64,000 bases of DNA, taken from assembly GCA_021776195.1 (NCBI GenBank), contig JAJFGK010000023.1:1-64000 (forward strand). The letters are read 5' to 3'. The DNA is from Kiloniellaceae bacterium. GTDB taxonomy: Bacteria; Pseudomonadota; Alphaproteobacteria; Kiloniellales; Kiloniellaceae. Shown one piece after another: positions 53,844-62,037 of this stretch (positions are counted from its first letter, which is position 1; every line of letters begins with the position of its first letter). Both the position numbers and the translations under genes were made by a program. The notes under the pieces were generated by a model. It did no database searches and was not told the DNA's origin. It saw only the letters and a program-made list of their open reading frames with translations.

Positions 53844-54416
53844 TCAGCCCCGCTGCTCGGCCAGGGCGTCGCGCAGGGCCTGGCGCTGGGCCGGGTCGTA
53901 CATGGCCTGGTAGTCCAGGGGATAGGCTTCGCCCGGCTCCAGCTTCAGGACCGCGAAGGTCGGGCCGGGCGCGGCCAGCAGCGCGCCGACCCGGGCCTCG
54001 AAGTCGCCCAGGTCTTCGAAGCGGCGAACCTGGCGGTAGCCGGCGGCGGCCGCCATGGCCGCGAAGTCGACCCGGCCGGCCCCGGGCAGGGGATGCTCGC
54101 CGTTGACCTGATAGGTGCCGTTCTCGCAGAGCAAGTGGACCAGGTTGGTGGGGGCCACGGCGCCCACCGTGACCAGGGCGCCCAGGTTCATCAGCAGCGA
54201 GCCGTCGCCGTCCAGGACGATCACCTGGCGGTCCGGGTCGCCCAGGGCATGGCCCAGGCCGTGGGAGACCCCCTGGCCCATGGCGCCGATGGCGAAGAAG
54301 TTGAGCGGCCCGGGCTTTATCTTCATCCAGATGAAGGCCGCGTGATAGGCGGCGATGACGATCTGGTCCCGGTGGTGCCGGGCCAGGACCTTGAGGCACT
54401 CGTCGCTCTTCATCAT
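53844..54416 (-). CDS. comE: Sulfopyruvate decarboxylase, beta-type ThDP subunit
   Basis: A 190-residue protein that is the C-terminal half of a ThDP decarboxylase. It contains the cofactor motif LDGDGSLLMN...LCENGTYQVNGE (GDG...N). It pairs with the alpha gene 13 bases upstream, as in ComDE, which turns 3-sulfopyruvate into sulfoacetaldehyde; phosphonopyruvate decarboxylases look alike. The sulfonate neighbours (tpa, xsc) make sulfopyruvate the best guess. Confidence 0.8.
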   Translation of the reverse strand: MMKSDECLKVLARHHRDQIVIAAYHAAFIWMKIKPGPLNFFAIGAMGQGVSHGLGHALGDPDRQVIVLDGDGSLLMNLGALVTVGAVAPTNLVHLLCENGTYQVNGEHPLPGAGRVDFAAMAAAAGYRQVRRFEDLGDFEARVGALLAAPGPTFAVLKLEPGEAYPLDYQAMYDPAQRQALRDALAEQRG

Positions 54417-54429
54417 CGAAGCCGCCCCT

Positions 54430-54933
54430 CTAGACTAAGACGACCGTGGGCCGGGACTGGCCATAGGCCTTCTCGATCATCTCGCCCAGGACCGGGGCTT
54501 CCTCCGGGGCCTGGATGAAACGGTGCTCGATGCCCAGGGCGTCCAGGACCGGCGCCATGATCCGCACCCCATAGTTGGGCGCGTCCTCCGGACTGCCGCC
54601 GGGCGCCCGGCCCTGGAGCCCGATCAGCATGCAGACCGGCATCTCCTGTTCGATGGCGATGGCGCGGATGGCATTGATCGAGTCGAAGAAGCCGGTGTTC
54701 TGCATCATCATGAGGGCGCGCTTGCCGTGATAGGAGTAGGCCGCGCAGATCGAGATCCCCTCGTCCTCCTTGCAGACCCGGACCAGCCGCAGATCCGGGT
54801 CGCGCGCGATCGGCCAGAGCACCGCCGCGCTGGTCACGATGTCCGGCAGGGCGACGACGAGCTCGATGCGGCTCTGCTTGATCTGCGCGATCAACCGCTT
54901 GCCCAGCTGCGGATCGATCAAGGCAATGCCCAT
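54430..54933 (-). CDS. comD: Sulfopyruvate decarboxylase, alpha-type ThDP subunit
   Basis: A 167-residue protein, the N-terminal half of the enzyme. VVALPDIVTSAAVL, VRVCKEDEGISICAAYS (catalytic Glu) and QNTGFFDSINAIRAI are the pyrimidine-side motifs. The ATG at 54933 has GGGAGG five bases before it; the open frame extends to a TTG upstream. Split subunits instead of one chain are characteristic of the ComDE type. Confidence 0.8.
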   Translation of the reverse strand: MGIALIDPQLGKRLIAQIKQSRIELVVALPDIVTSAAVLWPIARDPDLRLVRVCKEDEGISICAAYSYHGKRALMMMQNTGFFDSINAIRAIAIEQEMPVCMLIGLQGRAPGGSPEDAPNYGVRIMAPVLDALGIEHRFIQAPEEAPVLGEMIEKAYGQSRPTVVLV

Positions 54934-55077
54934 GATGCCTCCCAAGGTCTTCGTGGCGAGTATATGCCTTCACGCGCCAGGCAGGCTATCCTCGCTTCGC
55001 TGCGGGCGCGCGGTCACGCTTGCCACGGGGCATAAGCGCTGCTCATGCCCCATGGAGTTGGCCCAGATTACCTCGGC

Positions 55078-56424
55078 TCAGCCCAGCACCGCCTTGGTCG
55101 ATTCGGCGATGATCTCGACGCAGCGGTCGATGTTCTCTTCGCTGGTCACGATGGGCGGGGCGATCTGGTAAACGTCGCCGCGCACCCGGCTGAAGAGGCC
55201 GCGCTCGACGCCCTCGGCGTGGATCCGTGGGCCGACGTTTTCCTTGGCGTCGAAGGCTTCTTTCGTGGCGCGGTCCTTGACGTACTCGACCGCACACATC
55301 AGGCCCTGGCCGCGCACCTCGCCGACGTGGGGGTGGTCGCCCAGGGCCTGGTTCAGGCCCTCCATCAGGCGCTTGCCCTTGGCCGCCGCCTGGCCGGGGA
55401 AGTCCTCGCCCTCGACGATGTCGAGCATGGCCAGCGCCACGGCGCAGCCGACCGGGTGGGCGCTGTAGGTGTAGGCGTGCATCCAGGCCTGGCCGCTGTT
55501 CAGGATGACGTCGGCGACCTTGCCGTTCATGCCGATGCCGCCGAGCGGGAAGTAGCCCGAGGTGATCGCCTTGGCGAACTGGATCAGGTCCGGCTCGACG
55601 CCATAGTGCTCCAGGCCGAACATCTTGCCGGTGCGCCCGAAGCCGGTGATGACCTCGTCGGAGACCAGCAGCACGTCGTACTTGTCGCAGATCTCGCGGA
55701 TGCGCGGGAAGTAGTCGTCCTGGGGCACCAGCACGCCGCCGGCGCCCTGCACCGGCTCGGCGATGAACATGCCGACCGTGTCGGCGCCTTCGGCCAGGAT
55801 CGCCTTTTCCAGCTCGTCGGCGGCGGCGATGCCCTGGCTGGCGGCGCCCTCGGGGGCCTCGTAGCGGTAGGGATAGGGGGTCGGAATATGGACGAAGCCG
55901 GGGATGCGCGGCTCGAACATCGGCCAGTAGGCGCTGATGCCCGTGGCGCACATGGCCGCCAGGGTGGTGCCGTGGTAGCCCCAGATGCGCGAGATCACCT
56001 TGGTCTTGTTCGGCTTGCCCATCAACTTCCAATAATGGCGGGAGAGCTTGATGTTGGAATCGGTCGACTCGCCGCCGCCCGAGGTGAAGTAGAAGTGGTT
56101 GATCGAGGGATAGGCGAGCTTGGCGAGGCGCTCGGCCAGTTCGATGGCGCGCGGGTTGGAGCTGCCGGTGTAGCCCGAGGCGTAGGCCATGTCCTGCATC
56201 TGCTTGTAGCCGGCCGCGGCCAGCTCCTCGCGGCCGTTGCCGGCGGTGTTGTTCCACAGGCCCGACAGGCCGTCGATGTAGCGCCCGCCGTTGGCATCGA
56301 TCAGGAACTCGCCCTCGCCGCCGACCCAGACCTTGCCGCCGGTGTGGCCGGCCGGGTTGTGCAGCGGGTGAATGAGATGGGCCGCATCGCGGTCGAGCAT
56401 TACGGCTTCGGCATTGTTCAGCAT
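55078..56424 (-). CDS. tpa: Taurine:pyruvate aminotransferase-like class III aminotransferase
   Basis: A 448-residue PLP enzyme, ATG with AAGGAGG nine bases upstream. Landmarks: GLSGLWNNTAGNGREELAAA, FTSGGGESTDSNIKLSRHYW, AEPVQGAGGVLVP, DEVITGFGRTG and the PLP-Lys region FAKAITSGYFPLGG. The adjacent xsc on the divergent strand supports taurine + pyruvate to sulfoacetaldehyde + alanine; other omega-amino acids cannot be excluded from sequence alone. comDE follows on the same strand. Confidence 0.85.
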   Translation of the reverse strand: MLNNAEAVMLDRDAAHLIHPLHNPAGHTGGKVWVGGEGEFLIDANGGRYIDGLSGLWNNTAGNGREELAAAGYKQMQDMAYASGYTGSSNPRAIELAERLAKLAYPSINHFYFTSGGGESTDSNIKLSRHYWKLMGKPNKTKVISRIWGYHGTTLAAMCATGISAYWPMFEPRIPGFVHIPTPYPYRYEAPEGAASQGIAAADELEKAILAEGADTVGMFIAEPVQGAGGVLVPQDDYFPRIREICDKYDVLLVSDEVITGFGRTGKMFGLEHYGVEPDLIQFAKAITSGYFPLGGIGMNGKVADVILNSGQAWMHAYTYSAHPVGCAVALAMLDIVEGEDFPGQAAAKGKRLMEGLNQALGDHPHVGEVRGQGLMCAVEYVKDRATKEAFDAKENVGPRIHAEGVERGLFSRVRGDVYQIAPPIVTSEENIDRCVEIIAESTKAVLG

Positions 56425-56823
56425 GGCTATCGCCTCCTTGGGCATTATTATGGCGTTATGGATCTGGCGCGAGACCTTGCGCGCGCTCCTGCTGTGCGTC
56501 CGGTCCGATCCAGCTCCGGGCCGCCGCAAGACGGCGCGGGTTTAACCGAGGTCCTGTAGTTAAGGGGTAAAGCGGCCCGCCGTCCAGTGGGCTATAGGGG
56601 CCAAATTGGGGCTGGTTCGAAGATTTCTCGAATCTGGCTCTATGTCCCGGCGACCGTTTGCCTCTATGAGAAGGCCACAGGCTTACATGCGGACTGCCGT
56701 CAAGCCCGCGCGAGGCCCCGATGCGGCCCTTTCGCGACGCTTCGAGCCCAAGCCGGACCCGATCTGGTGGGTCTGCCGGACATTTTCCGATAAAGACAAC
56801 TTTCGAAAAAGGGATGTGCTGCA
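56425..56823. promoter_or_regulatory. Divergent tpa-xsc promoter region
   Basis: The 399 bases between the two sulfonate genes contain no convincing gene. AAAGGGA precedes the xsc ATG and AAGGAGG the tpa ATG. GGGCATTATTATGGCGTTATGG lies near tpa, and an AT-rich patch near 56780 lies upstream of xsc. Regulators of such genes (TauR or LysR) often bind here, but no clear operator was found. Confidence 0.4.
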
Positions 56824-58599
56824 ATGAAGATGACAACCGAAGAGGCCTTCGTGAAGGTCTTGCAGATGCACGGTATCGAGCACGGTTTCGGGATTATCGG
56901 CTCGGCCTTCATGCCGATCTCCGATCTCTTTCCGAAAGCGGGCATTACCTTCTGGGATGTCGCCCATGAAACCAATGGTGGCCTGATCTGCGACGGCTAC
57001 ACCCGCGCCACCGGCAAGATCGCCATGGCCATCGCCCAGAACGGCCCCGGCGTCACCGGCTTCGTGACCCCGATCAAGACGGCCTACTGGAACCACACCC
57101 CGATGCTTTTGGTGACCCCGCAGGCCGCCAACAAGACCATCGGTCAGGGCGGCTTCCAGGAAGTCGAACAGATGGCCCTGTTCCGCGACATGGTCTGCTA
57201 CCAGGAAGAGGTCCGCGATGCCTCGCGCATGGCCGAAGTCTTGAACCGGGTGATCGAAAAGGCGATCCGCGGCTCGGCCCCGGCGCAGATCAACGTGCCG
57301 CGCGACTACTGGACCCAGGTCATCGACATCGAGTTGCCGCAGATCGTGCGCCTGGAGCGCCCGTCCGGCGGCGCGGCCGCGATCGCCGAGGCGGCCAGGC
57401 TGCTCTCCGAGGCCAAGTTCCCGGTCATCCTGTCGGGCGCGGGCGTGGTGATCGGCAACGCCATTCCCGAATGCGTGGCCCTGGCCGAGCGCCTCGACGC
57501 CCCGGTCTGCAGCGGCTATCAGCACAACGACAGCTTTCCGGGCAGCCATCCCATGGCCGCCGGCCCGCTGGGCTACAACGGCTCGAAGGCCGGCATGGAG
57601 TTGATCGCCAAGGCCGACGTGGTCCTGGCCCTGGGCACCCGGCTCAATCCCTTCTCGACCCTGCCGGGCTACGGGATCGACTATTGGCCCAAGGACGCCA
57701 AGATCATTCAGGTCGACATCAACTCCGACCGGATCGGCCTGACCAAAAAGGTCACCGTGGGAATCTGTGGCGATGCCAAGATGGTGGCCAGCCAGATCCT
57801 GGACCAACTCTCGCCGAACGCCGGCGACAGCGACCGCGAGGCCCGCAAGGCCACGATCCACCAGGTCAAGTCGGCCTGGCTGCAGACGCTCAGCTCAATG
57901 GACCACGAAGACGACGATCCCGGCACCACCTGGAACGCCGACAGCCGCGAGCGCGATGCGGACCGCATGTCGCCGCGGATGGCCTGGCGCGCGATTCAGG
58001 CCGGGCTGCCCAAGGACGCCATCATCTCCAGCGACATCGGTAACAACTGCGCCATCGGCAACGCCTATCCGACCTTCGAGGAGGGCCGCAAGTACCTGGC
58101 GCCGGGTCTGTTCGGTCCCTGCGGCTACGGTTTCCCGGCGATCATCGGGGCCAAGATCGGCTGTCCGGACGTCCCGGTCGTGGGCTTCGCCGGCGACGGC
58201 GCCTTTGGCATCTCGATGAACGAGATGACCTCCATCGGCCGCGAGGAATGGCCCGCCGTCACCATGATCGTCTTCCGCAACTATCAGTGGGGCGCCGAGA
58301 AGCGCAACACGACGCTGTGGTACGACAACAACTTCGTCGGCACCGAGCTCGACCCGCACCTGAGCTACGCCAAGGTCGCCGAAGGCTGTGGCCTCAAGGG
58401 CGTGGCGGTCAAGACCCAGGCCGAGCTGACCTCGGCCCTGAAGGACGCCTGCACGGCCCAGGGCGACGGCATCACCACCTTCATCGAGGTCATCCTGAAT
58501 CAGGAACTCGGCGAGCCGTTCCGCCGCGACGCGATGAAAAAGCCGGTCGAAGTCGCCGGTATCAACCGCGAAGACATGCGCCCCCAGCAAGGCGCCTGA
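56824..58599 (+). CDS. xsc: Sulfoacetaldehyde acetyltransferase
   Basis: A 591-residue ThDP enzyme that splits sulfoacetaldehyde with phosphate into acetyl phosphate and sulfite. Its start GIEHGFGIIGSAFMPISDLFPKAGI is diagnostic of Xsc; the active-site Glu lies in HETNGGLICDGYTRATG, and the cofactor motif GDGAFGISMNE...NYQWGAEKRN lies near the C-terminus. Acetyl phosphate would need Pta, which is not in the window. Followed by a strong hairpin terminator. Confidence 0.95.
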   Translation: MKMTTEEAFVKVLQMHGIEHGFGIIGSAFMPISDLFPKAGITFWDVAHETNGGLICDGYTRATGKIAMAIAQNGPGVTGFVTPIKTAYWNHTPMLLVTPQAANKTIGQGGFQEVEQMALFRDMVCYQEEVRDASRMAEVLNRVIEKAIRGSAPAQINVPRDYWTQVIDIELPQIVRLERPSGGAAAIAEAARLLSEAKFPVILSGAGVVIGNAIPECVALAERLDAPVCSGYQHNDSFPGSHPMAAGPLGYNGSKAGMELIAKADVVLALGTRLNPFSTLPGYGIDYWPKDAKIIQVDINSDRIGLTKKVTVGICGDAKMVASQILDQLSPNAGDSDREARKATIHQVKSAWLQTLSSMDHEDDDPGTTWNADSRERDADRMSPRMAWRAIQAGLPKDAIISSDIGNNCAIGNAYPTFEEGRKYLAPGLFGPCGYGFPAIIGAKIGCPDVPVVGFAGDGAFGISMNEMTSIGREEWPAVTMIVFRNYQWGAEKRNTTLWYDNNFVGTELDPHLSYAKVAEGCGLKGVAVKTQAELTSALKDACTAQGDGITTFIEVILNQELGEPFRRDAMKKPVEVAGINREDMRPQQGA

Positions 58600-58621
58600 A
58601 GAAACGAGAGCGGTTTGGACC

Positions 58622-58656
58622 AAGGGGGCCCGTGAGATTGTCTCGCGGGCCCCTTT
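58622..58656 (+). terminator. Rho-independent terminator downstream of xsc
   Basis: A 13-bp G/C-rich stem (GGGGCCCGTGAGA with TCTCGCGGGCCCC), a TTG loop, one G-T wobble and a following TTT with outer A-T pairs. It starts 23 bases after the xsc stop codon. Confidence 0.8.
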
Positions 58657-58754
58657 GCTCGTCCGGGTGGCGCCCACGCCATGACTTGGTAAGGCGGGAC
58701 CCGTCGCCTATCATGGGCCAAGCGCAGTAAAGCGAGCACAACGAGGGAGAAGCA

Positions 58755-60152
58755 ATGGAGGCCCATGGCCCCGATCTGACCGGGCTTGCCATCACCATGG
58801 CCGTGGCGGTGCTTGCCGGGCTGGGCCTGCGCCGGGTCGGCCAGCCGCCCATTGTCGGCTACATCCTGGCCGGTATTCTGTTGGGCCCTTCCGGGCTGGC
58901 CCTGGTCCAGCAGTCCGAAAACGTGCGGGCGCTGGCCGAGTTGGGCGTGATCCTGCTGCTCTTCCTGATCGGCATGGAACTTTCGTTGAAGGCCTTCGTG
59001 CGGGTCCTGCGGCCGGCGACGATCGTTGCCATGGGCCAGATCGTCGCCTCCCTGGCCATCACCTTCGCCTTCGGCTGGGCGCTGGACTGGCCGGTGGCAC
59101 AGTCCCTGGTTATCGGCTTCATCATCGCCCTGTCTTCGACGGCGGTGGCGATGACCGTCCTGGGTCAGATCGGCGAGCTGCGCGGCCCCGTGGGCCAGAT
59201 CACCATCGGCGTGATGATCGCCCAGGACATCGCCGTGGTGCCGATCCTGATCTTCGTCGAATCCCTGGGCGGCGCCGGCCAGCACCTCGGCATTGTCGCC
59301 GTGAAGGTGATCTTTGCCGTCGGCCTCTTAGGCCTGCTGATCTGGTGGCTGGCCCGGCGCGGCAAGATCGTGCTGCCCTTCAGCGATCAGGTGATGGGTA
59401 AGGTCGATTTAGAAACCCTGAGTGCCCTGGCCTTTTGCTTCGCCGCCGCCTCGCTGACCGGCGTCCTCGGGCTCTCGCCGGCCTATGGCGCCTTCTGCGC
59501 CGGCCTGGTGATCGGCGGCTCGACCCTGCGCGCGGAACTGATTCGGGCGACCGAGCCGATCCAGGCGCTGCTGCTGGTGATCTTCTTCCTTTCCATCGGC
59601 CTGCTGATCGACATGGCCTACATCTGGGAGCATCTCGGGCGCGTCGTGCTCTTCACCGCGACCGTTCTCATCCTGAAGTCGGTGGTCAATGTCGTGCTGC
59701 TGCGGCTCGCCGGCGAACCCTGGGACCGGGCCTTGCAGGCCGGTCTGATCATCGCCCAGATCGGCGAGTTCAGCTTTGTTCTGGCGGCCAGCGGCTTTGC
59801 CGTCGGCGCCCTCTCCGAGAACGGTCACCGCCTGGCCATCGCCGTGATCGCCGCGACCCTCCTGCTGTCGCCGCTCTGGGCCGATGCCGTGCGCCGGATC
59901 CAGGCTATCGCCAGTCGCGGCGTCCACGACCTCAGGACCACGATGAAGGAACTCTACAGCGAAGAGATCGCGGCCATCGAGAAGGGCACCGCGCCGGTCA
60001 GCCAGACCATGCGGCGTTCGCAGCGCTCGCTGCGCACCACCGCCGCGGTCTTCGCCCGCACGCTACGGCGAAAAAAGCCGGCGGCCGCGACCGATAAGAA
60101 ACACTCGGATCAAGACGTGCCACCCGCGGTAAAGGTCGAGGATACCCAGTGA
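58755..60152 (+). CDS. CPA2-family cation:proton antiporter (KefB-like, without TrkA-N domain)
   Basis: A 465-residue membrane protein with about 12 helices. PPIVGYILAGILLGPSGLAL, FLIGMELSLKAF, ALSSTAVAMTVL and GVMIAQDIAVVP match the CPA2 antiporter core; the Asp in QD of the last segment is the ion-site residue. The C-terminal 80 residues are polar, without the TrkA-N nucleotide domain of KefB/KefC, so it is a truncated-tail form. Its TGA stop overlaps the GTG start of tamA (GTGA). Confidence 0.85.
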   Translation: MEAHGPDLTGLAITMAVAVLAGLGLRRVGQPPIVGYILAGILLGPSGLALVQQSENVRALAELGVILLLFLIGMELSLKAFVRVLRPATIVAMGQIVASLAITFAFGWALDWPVAQSLVIGFIIALSSTAVAMTVLGQIGELRGPVGQITIGVMIAQDIAVVPILIFVESLGGAGQHLGIVAVKVIFAVGLLGLLIWWLARRGKIVLPFSDQVMGKVDLETLSALAFCFAAASLTGVLGLSPAYGAFCAGLVIGGSTLRAELIRATEPIQALLLVIFFLSIGLLIDMAYIWEHLGRVVLFTATVLILKSVVNVVLLRLAGEPWDRALQAGLIIAQIGEFSFVLAASGFAVGALSENGHRLAIAVIAATLLLSPLWADAVRRIQAIASRGVHDLRTTMKELYSEEIAAIEKGTAPVSQTMRRSQRSLRTTAAVFARTLRRKKPAAATDKKHSDQDVPPAVKVEDTQ

Positions 60153-62035
60153 CAGCGGTCCCGGCCAAAGGCCGCGCCGCGACCGACAGCACCCGGTCCT
60201 GGGACGGGCTCAAGAGGGTTCCGGCAATCCTGCTTTGCCTCGGTCTGCTGTCGGCCTGTGCCGGCGGCGGCCCGGCTGACGATCAGGGCGATGGCGGCAG
60301 CACCGCGACACCGGCCGCGGCCGAACTGCCGGGGATCGCCTACGGCGCGACAATCGACGGGACCCTGCCGGCCGAGGTTCTAGCCTTGCTGACCCGCAGC
60401 TCGCAACTGATCGCCTTGAGCGACAAGCCGCCGACCAGCCGCGCCGGGCTGAAGCGCCGCATGGAAGGCGATGTCGAGCGCTTCGAGAAGGTCCTGCGGT
60501 CGGAGGGCTATTACGACGGCACGGTCCGCGGTCACCTCGATTCGACCGCCGATCCGATCGCCATTCGCATCGAGGTCGACAGCGGGCCGCTCTACAAGGT
60601 GTCCGGCGCGACGATTGCCTACCAGGGGGCCCCGCCAGCGGAGGGCGTGCCGCGGGCCGGTGCCGATCTCGGTATCGAGACCGGACGGCCGGCGCGCGCG
60701 CAGCCGCTGCAGCAGGCCGAAGGAACCTTGCTGCGTCAATTGGCCGACCGGGGTTATCCCCACGCTCGCCTGCTGGACCGGCGCTACGAACTGGACCGCC
60801 AGGCGAAGAGCCTGTCCGCGGCCCTGACCGTCGAGACTGGGCCCAAGCGTGCTTTCGGACCGCTGACCATCAGCGGCCTCGAGAATGCGGACGAGACCTA
60901 TCTGCGGCGTATCATCGACTGGCCGCTCGGCGAGACCTACGACGCCAGCCGGCTGGAGGGCATGCGCCGGGAACTTGGCGACATCGGCCTGTTCGATTCG
61001 GTCGTGTTCACCCCGGCGGAGGCCGCCGATGCCGAGGGTCGGCTGCCGATCACCCTGGAAGTCGTCGAGCGGCCGGGCCGGTCTTTGGGCTTTTCCGCCG
61101 GCGTCTCGACCGACGAGATCTTCGAGCTGGAGGCCTTCTGGGAACATCGAAATCTCTTCGGCGAGGCGGAGCGACTGCGACTCGCCGCGAGTGGATCGCT
61201 GATTCGCCAGGAGGCGAGCCTCGCCTTCAGAAACCCCAATTATGGCGAAATCGAGCGGACCCTGGTCATCGATTCCGCCGTCCGGCGCGAGAACAGCGAG
61301 GCCTTCGAGGAACTCAGCACCAGCCACTTCATCGGCGAGGAACGGTTGGTCGCGCCGAACCTGACCCTGACGTCCGGCCCGGCCTTCGAGCTGAGCCGGC
61401 TCGACGACTTTCAGGGCAGCGAGACCTTCGGTCTCGTCAGCTTTCCCGTACGGCTCCTCTACGACGACCGCGACGACCCTCTGGACCCGACCGAGGGCTG
61501 GCGTCTGCAGGCCAGCACGACGCCTTACCTGGGAGTGCTCTTCGAGCCGACGCAGTTCTGGGTAAACCGGGTCGGCGGCGCCGGATACCTCGCGGTCGAC
61601 GAGGACAAGCGCCTGGTGTTCGCCGCGCGCGGGGCGGCCGGAATCATCGCCGGCGACAGCAACGCCGGCGTGCCGGCCAGCAAGCGCTTTTATGCCGGCG
61701 GCGCCGGCTCGGTCCGCGGCTTCGAGTTCCGCACGGTCAGTCCGCTCGATCCCAGCAACGAGCCGACGGGCGGCCGCTCCCTGCTCGAGATCAATCTGGA
61801 AGCGCGGCTGCGGATCACGGATACGGTGGGGATCGTCCCCTTCCTCGATGGCGGCCAGGTCTATAGCCAGCCGCTGTTCGAAAATGGCGGCGGTTTCCTG
61901 TGGGCCGGCGGCCTGGGCCTGCGCTACTACAGCCCGATCGGCCCGCTGCGGCTCGACGTCGCGGTTCCGATCAATGGCCGCTCGAACGTGGACGATGCCT
62001 TCGAATTCTACCTCTCAATCGGACAGGCTTTTTGA
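60149..62035 (+). CDS. tamA: TamA-like outer-membrane beta-barrel protein
   Basis: A 628-residue BamA/TamA family protein. The N-terminal part has POTRA-like domains (RFEKVLRSEGYYDGTVRG, YKVSGATIAYQGA, AFGPLTISGLENADETYLRRIIDWPLGETYDASRLEG), and the C-terminal barrel carries RFYAGGAGSVRGFEF, the VRGF motif of the L6 loop. It works with TamB in moving outer-membrane proteins or phospholipids. The start GTG is shared with the antiporter stop. A lipobox, LSAC at about residue 34-37, follows the hydrophobic stretch, unusual for this family. Confidence 0.9.
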   Translation: MTAVPAKGRAATDSTRSWDGLKRVPAILLCLGLLSACAGGGPADDQGDGGSTATPAAAELPGIAYGATIDGTLPAEVLALLTRSSQLIALSDKPPTSRAGLKRRMEGDVERFEKVLRSEGYYDGTVRGHLDSTADPIAIRIEVDSGPLYKVSGATIAYQGAPPAEGVPRAGADLGIETGRPARAQPLQQAEGTLLRQLADRGYPHARLLDRRYELDRQAKSLSAALTVETGPKRAFGPLTISGLENADETYLRRIIDWPLGETYDASRLEGMRRELGDIGLFDSVVFTPAEAADAEGRLPITLEVVERPGRSLGFSAGVSTDEIFELEAFWEHRNLFGEAERLRLAASGSLIRQEASLAFRNPNYGEIERTLVIDSAVRRENSEAFEELSTSHFIGEERLVAPNLTLTSGPAFELSRLDDFQGSETFGLVSFPVRLLYDDRDDPLDPTEGWRLQASTTPYLGVLFEPTQFWVNRVGGAGYLAVDEDKRLVFAARGAAGIIAGDSNAGVPASKRFYAGGAGSVRGFEFRTVSPLDPSNEPTGGRSLLEINLEARLRITDTVGIVPFLDGGQVYSQPLFENGGGFLWAGGLGLRYYSPIGPLRLDVAVPINGRSNVDDAFEFYLSIGQAF

Positions 62036-62037
62036 TC

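Noticed and set aside
55045..56559. 504-residue plus-strand frame opposite tpa
   Set aside because: Antisense to a class III aminotransferase; no independent support.
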